The notes under the pieces are model-generated. The model did no database searches, had not been told where the DNA came from, and worked only from the letters and a program-made list of their open reading frames with translations. Shown here piece after piece: positions 23,208-35,704 of a DNA stretch of 64,000 nucleotides (within the stretch, counting starts at the first letter, position 1; each line of letters opens with the position of its first letter). The stretch lies in NCBI GenBank assembly GCA_916613615.1, contig OU744721.1:73785060-73849059 (forward strand). The letters run 5' to 3'. Source of the stretch: Steromphala cineraria. Its lineage: Eukaryota > Mollusca > Gastropoda > Trochida > Trochidae. The translations under genes and the position numbers were made by a program.

Positions 23208-23560
23208 AAGGGGCAGTAGCACGTTTTTTGATAATTCTATATTTCAATTTGTTCACAGATAATTGTAAGTTAATGCTTAATGTATTATTTTGCCAGTGTC
23301 AAAAATCTCATTACACAAGCCAATCATCCATTGTCAGAGGACAAAGCATGAAGATTCACATAAAATCACTTGGCGGCCATTTTTTGTGAACACCTTTAAT
23401 TCATTTTGTGTAAGGAAAAGAAATCGCATGGTTAAACTTTATGTTATATATTTGAATTATTACTTCTCCATTAAGTTTAAATACATCTTCTTTCAATTGG
23501 AACCATTTATTATTTTCCTGACATCACCTTTTATTCCCCCTAAAAACGTGCTACTGTCCC
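23208..23560. mobile_element. TA-flanked MITE, unit B copy
   Basis: Left end TA + AAGGGGCAGTAGCACG. The right end, CGTGCTACTGTCCC, is its inverted repeat with slight decay. A and C show the empty site (GACTTAAAGAACAAC, 1,830 and 44,132). Length ~353 bp. There is no transposase. The 98-codon frame inside does not look like a protein and is not preserved in the C copy. A TA target suggests the Tc1/mariner superfamily. Confidence 0.85.
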
Positions 23561-25735
23561 ACAACCCACATAATTCGCACTTTTAACACACGGAGCTTAT
23601 ACGAACATTTGGCGACTATCAGAAGAATCGCTTACGCATTTTACAATAATTAGTTTGGCATCTTGTCAAGCAATAATGCTTATTTAACATGTCTGCACTC
23701 AACGATTGAGCAAGTATGTTATCATGATGACTTAGTAATGCCTGAATGGGTTAAGACAATAAAGTCTATCATTTCAAAAAGACACGTTAACGTGAATATT
23801 GACATTCATTTCAGGAGGGTGTACCAATAAATTCTGTAAAAATGTCTTTCATGTGTCAATGTGCTTCCAAACAAATTGTTTTTATATACACACATAATGA
23901 AGCCTGAACATAAGATAGCTGCTATGAAATATTGTTACAACATTGGAACGTAAGTGTGCTAATGAATATAGATTCTACACCTTGATTTGTGTCCAAATAA
24001 ACAGCAACAGAAAATTCAAAAGTTAATTCAGAACTCAACAAAGGTATGTGAACGCAAACAACAGCTGTCAGGTTCCGACTACCATCTGGATACCACAATA
24101 AAATTACTTCTGTCATTTAAAATGGCTTTGTTAGCAAGAAATTATACTAAATCAATCTTCTCTTATATATAAATGATGTGAACTAAACACTATCTGTGAT
24201 AATGAAATACGTAATTCTAGTGTGCAGAAAAGATCAAATGCGCCGACCGCTTTTTCCTCAGGAAAGTGCAGTGTTTAAGTGACATTAGGAAACACTGTCA
24301 AATTATAAAATGATGGTATGACGTCGCTAATGGTAACCCATCTTGCGAATTTTCAATTTATGACCGAATTTAAGTAATTACATGTAGGTACAAATGTATA
24401 TGTTTAATTTAAAGCTATAGTAACTAAGACGAGGTAACTTTGATATACTAGAAAATAATAGAGTTTCCCATAGCAACCATGTTTTTCATTTTCAAGAATA
24501 GTTTTACTCTGAATAACTTTAACCGCAAACAAATCAACAATTGGATTCCTGCTTTAACTATAAGAGTTCATATCAAAACTATAAATGTTGCAAAAACACA
24601 CGATGATGAGGGTTACCCTTTCTCTTGATTATGTATTAAGATCGGCTTTGCATCCATCGATGACTATCATCTCTTTAAGAGATGTAGTTCTTAGAATGCT
24701 ACAGAAAACTGACTTGTACCAGAATAGTATCAGTCAGCATGAACCCTAAAGGGACAAGGATAAGATTTATTTCAATTGATATTGATTTCGCTACTAGAGT
24801 AGAGTTGAAAGTCATTCATGTTTTAATTTATTGATTTAAAAACATTAACCAACAAAGAAAAACTGAAGCATGTATGTGTAAAAGAAGTGTCAGATCTAAT
24901 CATTAACTAACACCAATACCAAATATTGGCACCCGAGCTAAGTTTTGGTTTCCAAGGGTCAGAAACGGAGTTAGATCTCGAACACTTTGATCTCAGATAA
25001 AAGCGTAAGGGAAAATGCTCCTATCTTATTGTTTTCCCAGTGACATGGATAGTTTAACAGCTATTTAGTTTTATCAGTCACTGGTTTAAAAGCATATATT
25101 ATCTTGTAATTCAAACAACATTACTTCAGTTAAAAAATTACAGTTTGGGTTTCAGCGAAAAGTAGTAAAGTGTCCATAGAAAAAATAGTTACATTTTCAG
25201 TTGTATTCTTAATGGTGATGTTCACACTTACATTCAAACATTCCAAGCATTTTTAATCTTAAAGCACATTCTTTCGCGAAAGTATAATAGTTTCACCTAG
25301 TCATTTCTAGTCAGTCATCTGTAATTTATCACACCTGAAAATATACCAATATCAGTCTATATCAATTAGTATCTATATCTATAAGTTTACCTAAACAAGT
25401 GGTTAGATTGTAGATAGTTCATGAGTAGATAAAACCCAAAACATGACTAAACCAAATGCTTGTTCGGTGCCAGTAATAGTGTATAAAACTGAGTAGATAT
25501 TTCTAGGTTTAATGCCAAATTTCAATGTCTCAAATTATTATTAAAACGCAAAACAAATTACCCATGATAAATCACCTTTGATAATCATAAAACATTTTAT
25601 AACAATAATATCATTAAGAAAAGTGCACATATTTAGTGATGATGTACTATATGTTTTGTATGAGATACACGATAACCTAAATGTAAGTTCTCTGTTGCGT
25701 CAAGCATACACAGTATAAATCATGACCTATTACAG

Positions 25736-25920
25736 ATGTTGACACAGTTCTGCAGTACACTTGAGTAGCAGATCGATGTTCTCAAGTCATGATGGTCCTA
25801 CCACATCTGTTTTTAAAAGTATTTCTGACTAAAACACACATAATCATCAACCCCATACATTCATTCATCAATAATATGTTATACAAACATTTTATCGCAT
25901 TGCTTCCATAGTTTCTGCTT
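25736..25920 (+). pseudogene. Upstream D-V-D-T exon, unit B (nonsense)
   Basis: The acceptor CTATTACAG is kept and the frame opens D-V-D-T, but the conserved Trp codon has become TGA (25,762-25,764). Reading past it, the frame would run through a hydrophobic segment containing V-L-P-H-L-F-L-K-V-F-L-T, equivalent to the unit C version. This is consistent with decay of this copy. Confidence 0.35.
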
Positions 25921-25944
25921 CCATAGTTAATTTTGCACATTTAC

Positions 25945-26166
25945 CTGGTGGTGTGCCATTTTCCGTATTCCAACAAAACATGCATCCCCACTTAGATCCC
26001 TAATAGTGATATATCTATTTTGGGCAAAAAGCAAACCTTTAGTCATTTGAAAAGATGTATGAAAGATATATTTGATCATATTCAAAACTGGTTCAGCATC
26101 CTTATTTTGCAATTTCAAAAGGCAAGCGAAAGCAAATAGAACATAGGCGAAAACCATAACTGACAT
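25945..26166 (-). CDS. First-exon candidate of a small secreted protein, L-S-G-x-x-C-F-V-G-I-R family, unit B
   Basis: The minus-strand ATG at 26,166 opens 74 codons with no interruption. It begins with a hydrophobic leader (M-S-V-M-V-F-A-Y-V-L-F-A-F-A-C-L-L) typical of a signal peptide, then an acidic/basic linker (N-K-D-A-E-P). It ends with R-Y-I-T-I-R-D-L-S-G-D-A-C-F-V-G-I-R-K-M-A-H-H-Q directly before the donor CAG|GTAAAT, phase 0. The second half of the frame is paralogous to the minus-strand exon at 53,232-53,397, which supports it as coding. A and C carry broken versions of this exon, so B may hold the only intact copy here. No family assignment is possible. Read-through past the donor gives a 79-codon frame. 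Confidence 0.45.
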
Positions 26167-27089
26167 TCACAATACAAAATCTATGTCACAGAAATATCAG
26201 TTAATTAGGGTCAGTGGAAAGGTTACTTCTGTAGGGAAAAGACAAATTCTCGATAGAGGGTCATTCGTGATAGATATTAATGTTTATTTCCCTTTGCTTC
26301 CCACGAGACATGATATCTTAATCTGCCATAAGATATAAGTCATTTTCAGTTAACGAATAATTCCTTTTGATAAAAAAATATTCATATCTGAAACATATTT
26401 GATCAAATAATGAAAGCTGTTAATATTCTATATTCCAATTTCCCTTAATTAGTTGTAGATGATGACTGGCATTGTAAACTTACAGGCAAAAGAAAGTACC
26501 CACTTAAGTTTATTTTATCAAATGTAAGATTTTTAGTCACATATATTTCGCGTTTAGTCGTCATAATGGATAGGCGTGTCAATTTTTTAAAAATTGACAA
26601 CATATTAGGGTAGGGGTCATGATAGTGTAAATTCTATTTCATACCCCTGCCGATAAACAACGAAATTTTTAACAAAACATTAACCAGACACCAATTATTT
26701 TATTTAAACTACTGCAAATATGTGTTATTGTTAAGGTGACATAACTTAATACATTACATTACTCTTTGGTATTTAGTATGTCTTAACAATTTGTGGTGTT
26801 TTCTTTTGCCTGGTGGTTTATATGTAAATTTAGTCAATGGCAAAAATTTGTTAACATAATGTAACAGTTGCATAGATCTAGATACATTGTCAAAACAAAA
26901 AGTAAAAGTGATGTCCCACAATGGTGAATGCTTCATTAATCAGTTACTGTGTATGCCAAATGTTGCCAGTTTCTATCACTGTTCATACAATCAAATCACT
27001 CCGTATTGATACAGTTAGATTATGATTTTTTCTATTGTTAACATTAACTTAGTATTTTATTAATCATGACATGTTTATTGTCCTGTTAG

Positions 27090-27268
27090 ATGTTGACACA
27101 ACACTAGAGAAAACTTGGATAGCAGCAGGAGCCGAGGCTATTAAATCAGCTTTGGCAATACCCATCTCGCTATTACTCTTGACCTTATTCTTTCTAATGG
27201 ATTTGATGATAAGATTATGCGAAAGGTTTGTGATTAAAAACGTTCCGAAACACACAGTCAAGATTTAA
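27090..27268 (+). CDS. Downstream D-V-D-T terminal exon candidate with membrane segment, unit B
   Basis: Orthologue of 7,122-7,300. It keeps the full motif D-V-D-T-T-L-E-K-T-W-I-A, the hydrophobic stretch A-I-P-I-S-L-L-L-L-T-L-F-F-L, and the same stop. The preceding acceptor is TCCTGTTAG (A and C have TCCAGTTAG). It differs from A mainly by amino-acid replacements (Y to D, L to I, S to A, Q to P). The opposite strand is also open for 65 codons, so the strand assignment rests on the acceptor, the membrane-anchor pattern and similarity to the upstream paralogue. Confidence 0.42.
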
Positions 27269-27989
27269 AAAATATGGTCAAGATAACAAAATATGCCATA
27301 TCACTATAACATTTTAATCAATCTGATTATTTAATTTCTACATAATTGTATTTCCTATGACCATCATACAGTATTACACTATTAGCCTATTTCACTATTA
27401 GTATTTCACTAAAACTTCCGTGTACAAACCAACATTGTGGTTAATGTTCTTTCGTGATATGTCAATCCATTTATAATCAGAGGGAAATGTTTGTCCCCAA
27501 TAAATTACAAAATTTCATATATTCAATTAATTGTCTAGGATAGACAGAGTTGTTCACAATAAATAATCAAATGCGAATAGGATAGAGGGTTATTGATGGA
27601 TGCAAATCATTATTTTACAATAGTTGAACTCGGATATGTATTTTGAAAAAGATACAACCAGCAATCTTACTAACGAAGGTTTAGGAAATATCTTTGTAAA
27701 ACGACATACACAAGCACACCCACCTTCTTCCCTTGATAATTGATAAATAGCCAATCAGTTGATGTCTTGTATAAGGTATTGTGTTGTTTAAGTATTGACA
27801 CTACCGGTAATCAAACGTGTTCTACCGGAAAGCTTCTCCTCTTCGATGTCGGAATGCAGCTCTTCTACATACACGTTGTTGTAGCCAGTTAGCACAGACA
27901 AAACCAAGTCAGCAGCGATCCAATCACATCGTCGTTATTAAAATATACTTAGCGGCGATCATTTCAACGAATGGTACAATTTAGTAATC

Positions 27990-28235
27990 TTGTCCTTGCA
28001 AAGTGATAACGAAACCTGTTGCCCGAGTTCTTGCGATTGGCTAGATGAGCTTCAATTGTACGTCAGAAATATTCGACAAAGATGGGTGCTGACCGACCAT
28101 AACGAAGAGGAAATTCAATCTGGATTTAGTTCGAACCCTGATAAAGTCAATATTTTGAGAATTATAGGTCTGAGTAGGGTCAATTTTAATCAGACTGGTC
28201 TTTACAGCGTTATTGTAGTAGTTGAAACCATATAA
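27990..28235 (+). pseudogene. Open frame within a GC-richer block, unit B; decayed in C, deleted in A
   Basis: About 80 codons are open, with C-C-P-S-S-C-D-W-L-D-E-L and a hydrophilic middle, in a block (27,800-28,240) visibly richer in CG dinucleotides than its surroundings. Unit C (48,560-48,790) aligns but lacks about 30 bp and has other indels, breaking the frame. Unit A lost the region with the MITE-linked deletion. The start is a TTG, so it may be an exon, a 5' leader or non-coding. Function unknown. Confidence 0.25.
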
Positions 28236-31200
28236 AATACATAAGATATGTATTTAAGCAATGTTAAGCAAGTCCTTTGTACTCTTCTTTGTAATGAAAT
28301 GACTATGTAAAGCTTGTGACGTCTATAGACAATGGACAGTGAGAGTACTAATCAAATTCAAATAATTGTGACTGGCAGGTTAGGAAGGTTAGTGATATTT
28401 ACCTGAGGTGCGTAGATATTTGCCTTTCAAAACTAAGCCTATATATTTATGGCCAAGGCACTAATAACTAATTCATCAATGTCAATTATCTATGCCACTT
28501 ATGAAACACTACATTTAATATGAATCATAATGTAAAGCATTAGCCATTCATTTTCAAGACACAACGTCTTCTGCTGGCATTAGAGTAGGCTATTAGGAAT
28601 GATATACATCTTTTTATTTGAAGCTATTAACTTTGACAGTTTTCATTAAGAAGGAAACGACTTCAATTAAATCTAGATCGCATGAGGTTATGCACACAAA
28701 TCATAGCATTGCAAGCACATTACACAAAAATGGTAACCTACAAAAAACGTTTTGGTTTCAAATAATTTATCAGAATGCAAATACACTCATTCGTTTTGAT
28801 AACATGCAAACATTACAACTCTTTGTATATGGACAGTACAAAACTTGGTACAACAACAGGAGGATGAAGGGCCTAGTTATATAACTATAAAGTTAAACTC
28901 ACCTATAAAAGAAACTTTACACTTTCATATGCATAGATGAACCTCTCTGGAATCACGTTGACAAACAAGTAAGGCAATGACATAAACCACTTCAGGTTTA
29001 AACTGGTTTAAACAATGTTTATTTCAAACAGAAAGGGGATCAGTGAACAGGCTAGTAGCCTATCTGAATACCTTTACCATGTATACATGTTTAATCTTAT
29101 CTAAATTTATCGTCACTGACAATAAGATCTTTGGCAGACTTATTATCTTATCTTATAAAATAAACAGAAAAACGCTTTGAAAGGGTTAAATAACCATGAA
29201 CAGATTTTACCTATACTTTGTTGATTTCGTCAGAAAAAAGATTATTCCCAAAAAACAAAAGATTGAAAATCATAACCATTGACGTAAAAAAACCACTTTA
29301 AACCAAAAATGAAAACCAGATAGATAACAACTTCAAAGTGCATGATGACCGCAGCTTTACATATGTTAAGAATCGATCAAATTTATGATCCATGTTTCAT
29401 TCCCTGAGTAGTGGTTTAGTTCTTAAGCTACGTGATACGATATACCAGAGAGAAAATATTATTACCATATTTATGATTTCAATATTTCAATCAATGAGGA
29501 GATTTCGTAGGATTTACATTTAAGTTATAAATACTATTGCCAATTACAGGTGTATTTTATACAGTATTTTCTATATTTATACCATGATAGTGATTTCTAG
29601 TGCTATTTTGTTATGAAAGGATAGCGGTCCTTTGTTGCGACCCACTGCACACCGACCTTGTTGTTATTAAATGAACATTAAATAAAGATTTAGGATTAAA
29701 ACTTTTGACCAGACCTTTAATGGTTGGACAATGTATTGACAAATCGCTAGCTCTTTTTGAATAAGATTGAATAAACGTTGGCAAGTTCCAAAATAGCTGA
29801 CGGTGTGAAATGCAATGAACGCATGATATATATTACCATCATCCACATTAACTAATGATAGAGCAAATTTGTACAGTATTGTTAGAGGTCATGCTACGAA
29901 ATCTTTTATTGAAATTTTCAAATTTTCTCTACTTTGGCTCATTGGGGAACGATTCATAAACATTTCCCTTTCATATTCGATAATTCATTCTATTGACGAC
30001 CTAGATTTCTTTATCAAATCGGTGTGTCAAGGCGACATGATTGTTGTTTATTTCACTTTCAATTAAGTCTTTTGTTGTTCAACCAAAGGGAGTTTAAGTT
30101 TCATTCATTTGGATTATATTAAGAATATATCAAATACTATCATCTCAACACAAGTTGTTGTTTCACTGTGAAATTCAGCCATATATTTTAGTAAACAGTT
30201 TTTGAATTTGTTATTATTACCAAACTGGACACATTTACAATAACAGCAAAAGTAAAATTATATGTACCCACACATTTTGATGTAAGTATCGCTGGTGTCA
30301 AGAATCTACAGGGATCGAAGAACTTACGAGTATTGACAATTGGATGAATATGAAAGAATGTGCATATCTTACTGATACCCAACTCAAGTTAGGTCATCTT
30401 AATCATTAATTCTTGACGTTGAACAACTGAACAAATACGTTATTCAGTTTGAATGCAACAATGACGAAGGTTGAACTGGACACAGTGAGGTGTTTGTCAG
30501 TAACAGGTACGACCTCCTTGAGCATGAATAACACCCTGGCATCGAAGGCTCTTGCTGTCTTTAAGAACTCGGATATCCGCTACTTGAAGGTTGTTCCATT
30601 CTTCAACTAGGGCAGTTCCAAACATGTTCAATAGGGTTTAGATCCGGAGAATGCGCTGGTTAACAAATTTCCATTCCAGAAACTGTTCTACAACTCTTTC
30701 GCAATGAGAACAGAAATTGTAATCTATCGAGAAAATTCATCAACACCAGCGTACAGTATAACATATACATCAAAGATACCGATACCATCAGTAAAATGAA
30801 CTGGGGCCAGTCATATCATAGAGATATTTGTATATCGAAACACATTTGATCTTGGTGAATAAATAGGACAAAGAAAAGATATTAGAATTTATTTCTGACT
30901 GCAATGTATGGTCATGTGATCAAAATGATATTCAGAATCAATTGTACTTTTGTAATCTGCCTCAGACTGCCACAAATCATATCGATCATTTGGAGTGATC
31001 GTGTCGTTGAGGACAAAGAGTATTCACTCAGTAAATTATTCAACAACAAATTACGGAAAGAGATACTAGTATAATATGATTACTTGTCCTTTTGTACAGG
31101 TATAACAAGTACTTTTTGAACAATCTGTAAGTGTGTGAGTGTAACACATTGCTCATTTCAATCATTTACCCTTCTTAACTTATCACAACTGACACCAGTT

Positions 31201-32375
31201 GCAAATTTATGACATCCATAAGCCCAATCCAGGTTTTAGTTTATCGGTGCAAGTAACAAATTATTTATATAAGTAGGATGCTTTCAAAACAATTTGATAA
31301 AATGATAACCTTATATTTACATATACAAGCCTTTGCAAATTTACATAAAGAAATACCCATAATCAAAAGTGTCTGTTGAATTGTCGAATCTTCATCACTT
31401 GCAATTGTGTTTGGTAATATATTATATTTCAACATGTTATCACATATGGACGCGATAATTTGAAGGACATTATTTTTATATAACTGAGATTAACATGAAA
31501 TTATTTGAGCGTTTACTCAATGTAAACATAAAGCTGAAAGGATGTAAATGAATCGGCTATGCTAAAAGCAAAATGGTGTCCTGTAATAGAGACTGCTTGC
31601 CAAATCAGTTACTGTGAATGTTAAGAGAAATCGTTTCAGTTAAAAAATATTTGCTTACACCAAAGCTTGGCCATTGAATAACATCCTGTGTCTATGAACA
31701 TTTGCACTGTGTATATAGATGATACCGTGACCTTAATACGTCATTTCTAGTCCCTCGAAAAATATTATATCATATTTTTAGGGAAGAAAGACTTAAAGGT
31801 TTGGCTGTGAAATTGCCTTTCTTTAAAGATAACAACGCTTATACTGTGGAAAGTATTATTCTACTAGAACAATTGACTTGAGTTTACATGCATTGTTTAC
31901 ATGCTTTATATCAAGAAGTGATAAAATATGTTTTGTAAGTCGTATATGTCTTTCTTCACCGTTCACTTTAGTGTTTGTTCTTCCTGGTAATTGCTGTGTT
32001 CGAATCACTTACTTGGAAAAAGTGTACCTCGTTAACTTATTACAGACCTTTGAAAGACCTACAATGTAACACATACATTATTTTTTTTATAAATCTTATT
32101 GTATTTGATTACTGATCTGTTATTTTCATTCTTGAACAAAGCACTGGTTGATAAAAAAAGGCGATATGATAATTTGACACATTAATAAGCTACATATCAA
32201 GAGTTGGAACATCATGTGATCAATAACTAGTGAAATGTCTTTTGCATTATATTTCATATGCTCACCCGAAAATTCGAGTGACCGATAAAAAGCCAATAAA
32301 ATTGAAAACAAACTAGATATATAATAAGTACAGTCGAGTAAAATTGGAAAGAAAACCAGGATTGTAAAATAATAA

Positions 32376-32548
32376 TCACATCCAAACTTTAAGACATTCA
32401 TTATTGGACGTGCTTTCAAGGCGATTTTATCATGAACATAGACAGGTTTTGCTTTCAGAATTATTTTTATATCCTCATTAGAAGGTCTATCCTTTCTCTT
32501 ATTCCCACAAAACATATCTTCCCACTTAGTGGGAAATGCAGATATTGG
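32376..32548 (-). pseudogene. Terminal L-S-G exon, unit B (two disruptions)
   Basis: Same exon as in unit A. It carries the same 8-bp insertion relative to C, so the L-S-G-K-I-C-F-V-G-I-R frame stops at 32,467. It also has a further 1-base deletion (GCTTTCAAGGCG versus GCTTTCAAAGGCG, near 32,418). That deletion joins a third frame and creates an artificial 129-codon minus-strand reading frame running to 32,126, which contains hydrophobic stretches but has no counterpart of that length in A or C. Confidence 0.4.
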
Positions 32549-34369
32549 CTAAGTTATTATTTAACTAATCAATTAGCTAACGAAGACAATTCATCAGTCA
32601 ACATCACATTGTAAAGCATAATGCTAAATATATTTCGAAATAACTTCAAACTATAGAACTTGACATCCGTTTGATGTATTGCGCAGTCGTTTCTGAATTG
32701 TTGAACAGTGCCGTTTATTGACAAGAGCTTAAGAGGAATAAGAAAATCAATGTTACATGTTTACAAACAATGCTAATATTGATCATGGTAAATTTCTGAC
32801 ATTATCGCTAATTATACACATTTGCATTGTCGTGTACCTTTTATGACAAAGAATACCTTTATAATGTTAAAAAGGTTAAAAAGGGTATGGAAAGAATTAT
32901 CAGCCTATTATTAGGAAAGATCGGAAGATTCTCTCGGAGACCAGCTACTCCTCATATCACACAGGATGATCTCGCATGAACGCCAAGAGGTATAATTCTC
33001 ACATACAAATATCTTGTTTAAAAGGAGGTACAAAGTTCCTTTGATTTTCTGAACATGAAAGTGTAAATACTTAACTTAACCTACGAGTTCTAATAAGTCG
33101 AGAGGTACACTAACATTCTGTGCAACTCACTTTGATTAAAGCTGTTAAAGTTGAGTGGCGGTAATTCGTTAAAGTTGACTACATATCGCATTGTTATTCG
33201 GATTTTTCAAAGGCTAAAAAGGATAATTCCTGATAGTTTGGTTTATCATCTACATTTGTAACACATTTATGCGATGAAGTATTACATTTTGGTTGCAAAC
33301 ACTATACAAATATGAATCAATTCATAGCTATATGAGACGCACACGCTGATGACGCAAAAGATGCTGATTTCATAAAAGTATTAAATCATGCATTGAAGCT
33401 AATCATATTAACAGTATTAACAACTTAACTATTTACCTGTCAAATCAAAACTGGTTTCACTGTTTCCTGAACACAGGTAAGAAGTTTGATATCAAGTGAT
33501 GTGAAATAATCATACACAACATGGTGGGAAGCTAGTACATTGTAATGTGGTATCAATAACACAGTCAACATAATACTCGCTTATCTGATGTAACGTTGTA
33601 AAGAGCTTCTGTCTTTGATGCAACCAATGATGTATTCGAACATTTCGATGTGACTGTTAATCATTACGTAAGTGTGTATCTGCTCCTGTTTCAGTTTCAG
33701 TAACAGTTTCCAGAGGGAAAAATAGATAAGAACAAGAAATTTATTGAGCTTGACAAATAAATTCTATTAAAGAAAATGTGTACTTTCCCATTACCGAAAC
33801 GTAGAATCCACAAGCTACACATATGAATTGTTAACACAGTTATGTAAATTAGTTTTTATAAGCATTCATGCTGCAAAAACATCATCCTCTTTGAACCTGA
33901 AATATGTTCGTTTCCAAGAGTTAAGGAAATCAAACAAATCTTGATTTTCTGATAATAGTTTCTTTTTGTGGCAATAAGAGGAAAACACATTAAGTTATTT
34001 TACTTTGAAACTGGCACTTTTGTGCACTAAGAATACGTTTAAGAGATCTAAACTGAACATGGAATCAATGAGGTTAGCGCACAATAATTAGGGTTAATGA
34101 CTAAGATCAAACCTTTCTACTACATTAGTAAAATTGAATAGGTTTGATCAAAGAGAAGTCACTTAACGGAAAGGCTTTGGACTAATTACTCACTCGTATG
34201 TTAGCACTGTTAAGGCAAGTGTGAAGCTCTTCTACTTATGAGTAACGGTGTATATTTTGCCAGCTACAAGTCAGAGCATTAACTATGTTGAGGAGGTTTC
34301 AAAGGCGCCTTTGTCATTAAAAGACTCCAATTATCCCGCTGCAAAAAAGGTTATAATACAACTCCTTGA

Positions 34370-34490
34370 TTCCAACGCCTTCATAGTAACTATGTAACTA
34401 GACCACCCCTTGACTTCTACGCCTTCACACTTACTATGCAACTAGACGGCTCATATCAACATTTGTTCTTTTACTATTGAGGCGTTGAAA
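34370..34490. repeat. Conserved foldback, unit B copy
   Basis: TTCCAACGCCTTCATAGTAA (34,370-34,389) pairs with TTACTATTGAGGCGTTGAAA (34,471-34,490). The loop holds a degenerate direct repeat, ACGCCTTCACACTTACTATG followed by CAACTAGAC. Confidence 0.75.
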
Positions 34491-35635
34491 TATAGGAATC
34501 GTCTCAAAAGTTGTTCTTGCAACGGGAATGATTGGGGTCTTAAAATGGCAAAGGTGACACGTCGCATCACCTCTTGGAAGAAAACATGTTTTAAAATTAT
34601 CATTGTAATTATAACCTGCAACTTTTTCATCGTCGATTATGTGAAGTGTAATCTACAATGTGTTCATAACATCATCTATCAATATAGTGCATCTTTAGGT
34701 AGACAAACAATTCTTAAGAATCCCCAGTTCCTGGTTGATAAATATTATCATGTCACAGTGACGTTGACATAACATGGTTATAATATCACTGACAGTCATA
34801 CAGAAGATGCGTTTTCTGTTGTTATGGATATGAAACTTAATTAACAAACTTATTCTTTGTGTGATATCAGAAAACTATGTAGCTGCTTTAAGTTTTGTGT
34901 GTAATAAATATTTTAAAATCATGTACAGTAAGGTTGTTTAAAATATACAGTATACTCCCTATTAAGATGACCTCATCATACTTTCGAGATTGCTGTGGCA
35001 ATTGAGTCAGAACTGTATAAGGAGAAGAACTACCATTGTTAATTGAATGATGATTGAACCATTAGTAATGCCTAAAATGTTGACCGATATTAACAAAAGA
35101 TAATTTATCAAGACAGACTCACTGATTAAATCCCGTAGCCCTTGTATCAAGTTAACCATAACAAAAACGTACACTCCAATACGAATCTACATAACTCGTA
35201 AAGATAATAATGAAATATAAATTTACACCACGTTTGATACAAGCCTTTGATTATACACGGAAATACTTACTTGTCTATATGCTTTTGACATATGTTAGTT
35301 CTTTCTGGGGACACTAGCTTAGTGAAGTATATTCATTTTATCAGCTTCACATAGAAATGCATTATACAGTTTGTACATGTGGTAGTTAACTGGTTTACTT
35401 ACTAAACTCATAGATACAATAATTGTTAATCGAAAATCATAAACAGGAATATCAAAACAGGGAAAACAGTAATACAATCTATCTTCAATCAAAACTGGAA
35501 TCTGATTTTTCATTTATGTAGGTTACATATCAGTTTTCTAGAAAAGCACTTTTATATCGAAATGACGTTGCGCAATTGCCATATCTCTACCTAATTATCA
35601 TCCAAAATCTACCCTTTTCTGCATGCAAATTACAG

Positions 35636-35704
35636 ACTTGTGTCACTGTTGAGAACCCTGGTGACCTTGCTCGATGTATTACTGGGTCTCCTTCTACAAA
35701 GTAA
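35636..35704 (+). CDS. Possible small terminal exon, unit B
   Basis: GCAAATTACAG precedes a frame T-C-V-T-V-E-N-P-G-D-L-A-R-C ending at TAA (35,702-35,704). The frame is open upstream too, to a TAG about 115 bp before. Unit C (57,341-57,409) is the same with Asp changed to Gly. The stretch is less AT-rich than its surroundings. Only four differences, all non-synonymous, separate B and C across the larger frame, so selection is not demonstrated. Confidence 0.2.
   Translation, partial: TCVTVENPGDLARCITGSPSTK

Noticed and set aside
23290..23586. 98-codon frame inside the unit B MITE
   Set aside because: It extends past the element end and is not preserved in the unit C MITE; no transposase features.
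32126..32515. 129-codon membrane protein on the minus strand of unit B
   Set aside because: It exists because of a 1-base deletion relative to both A and C; the other copies are not open over this length.
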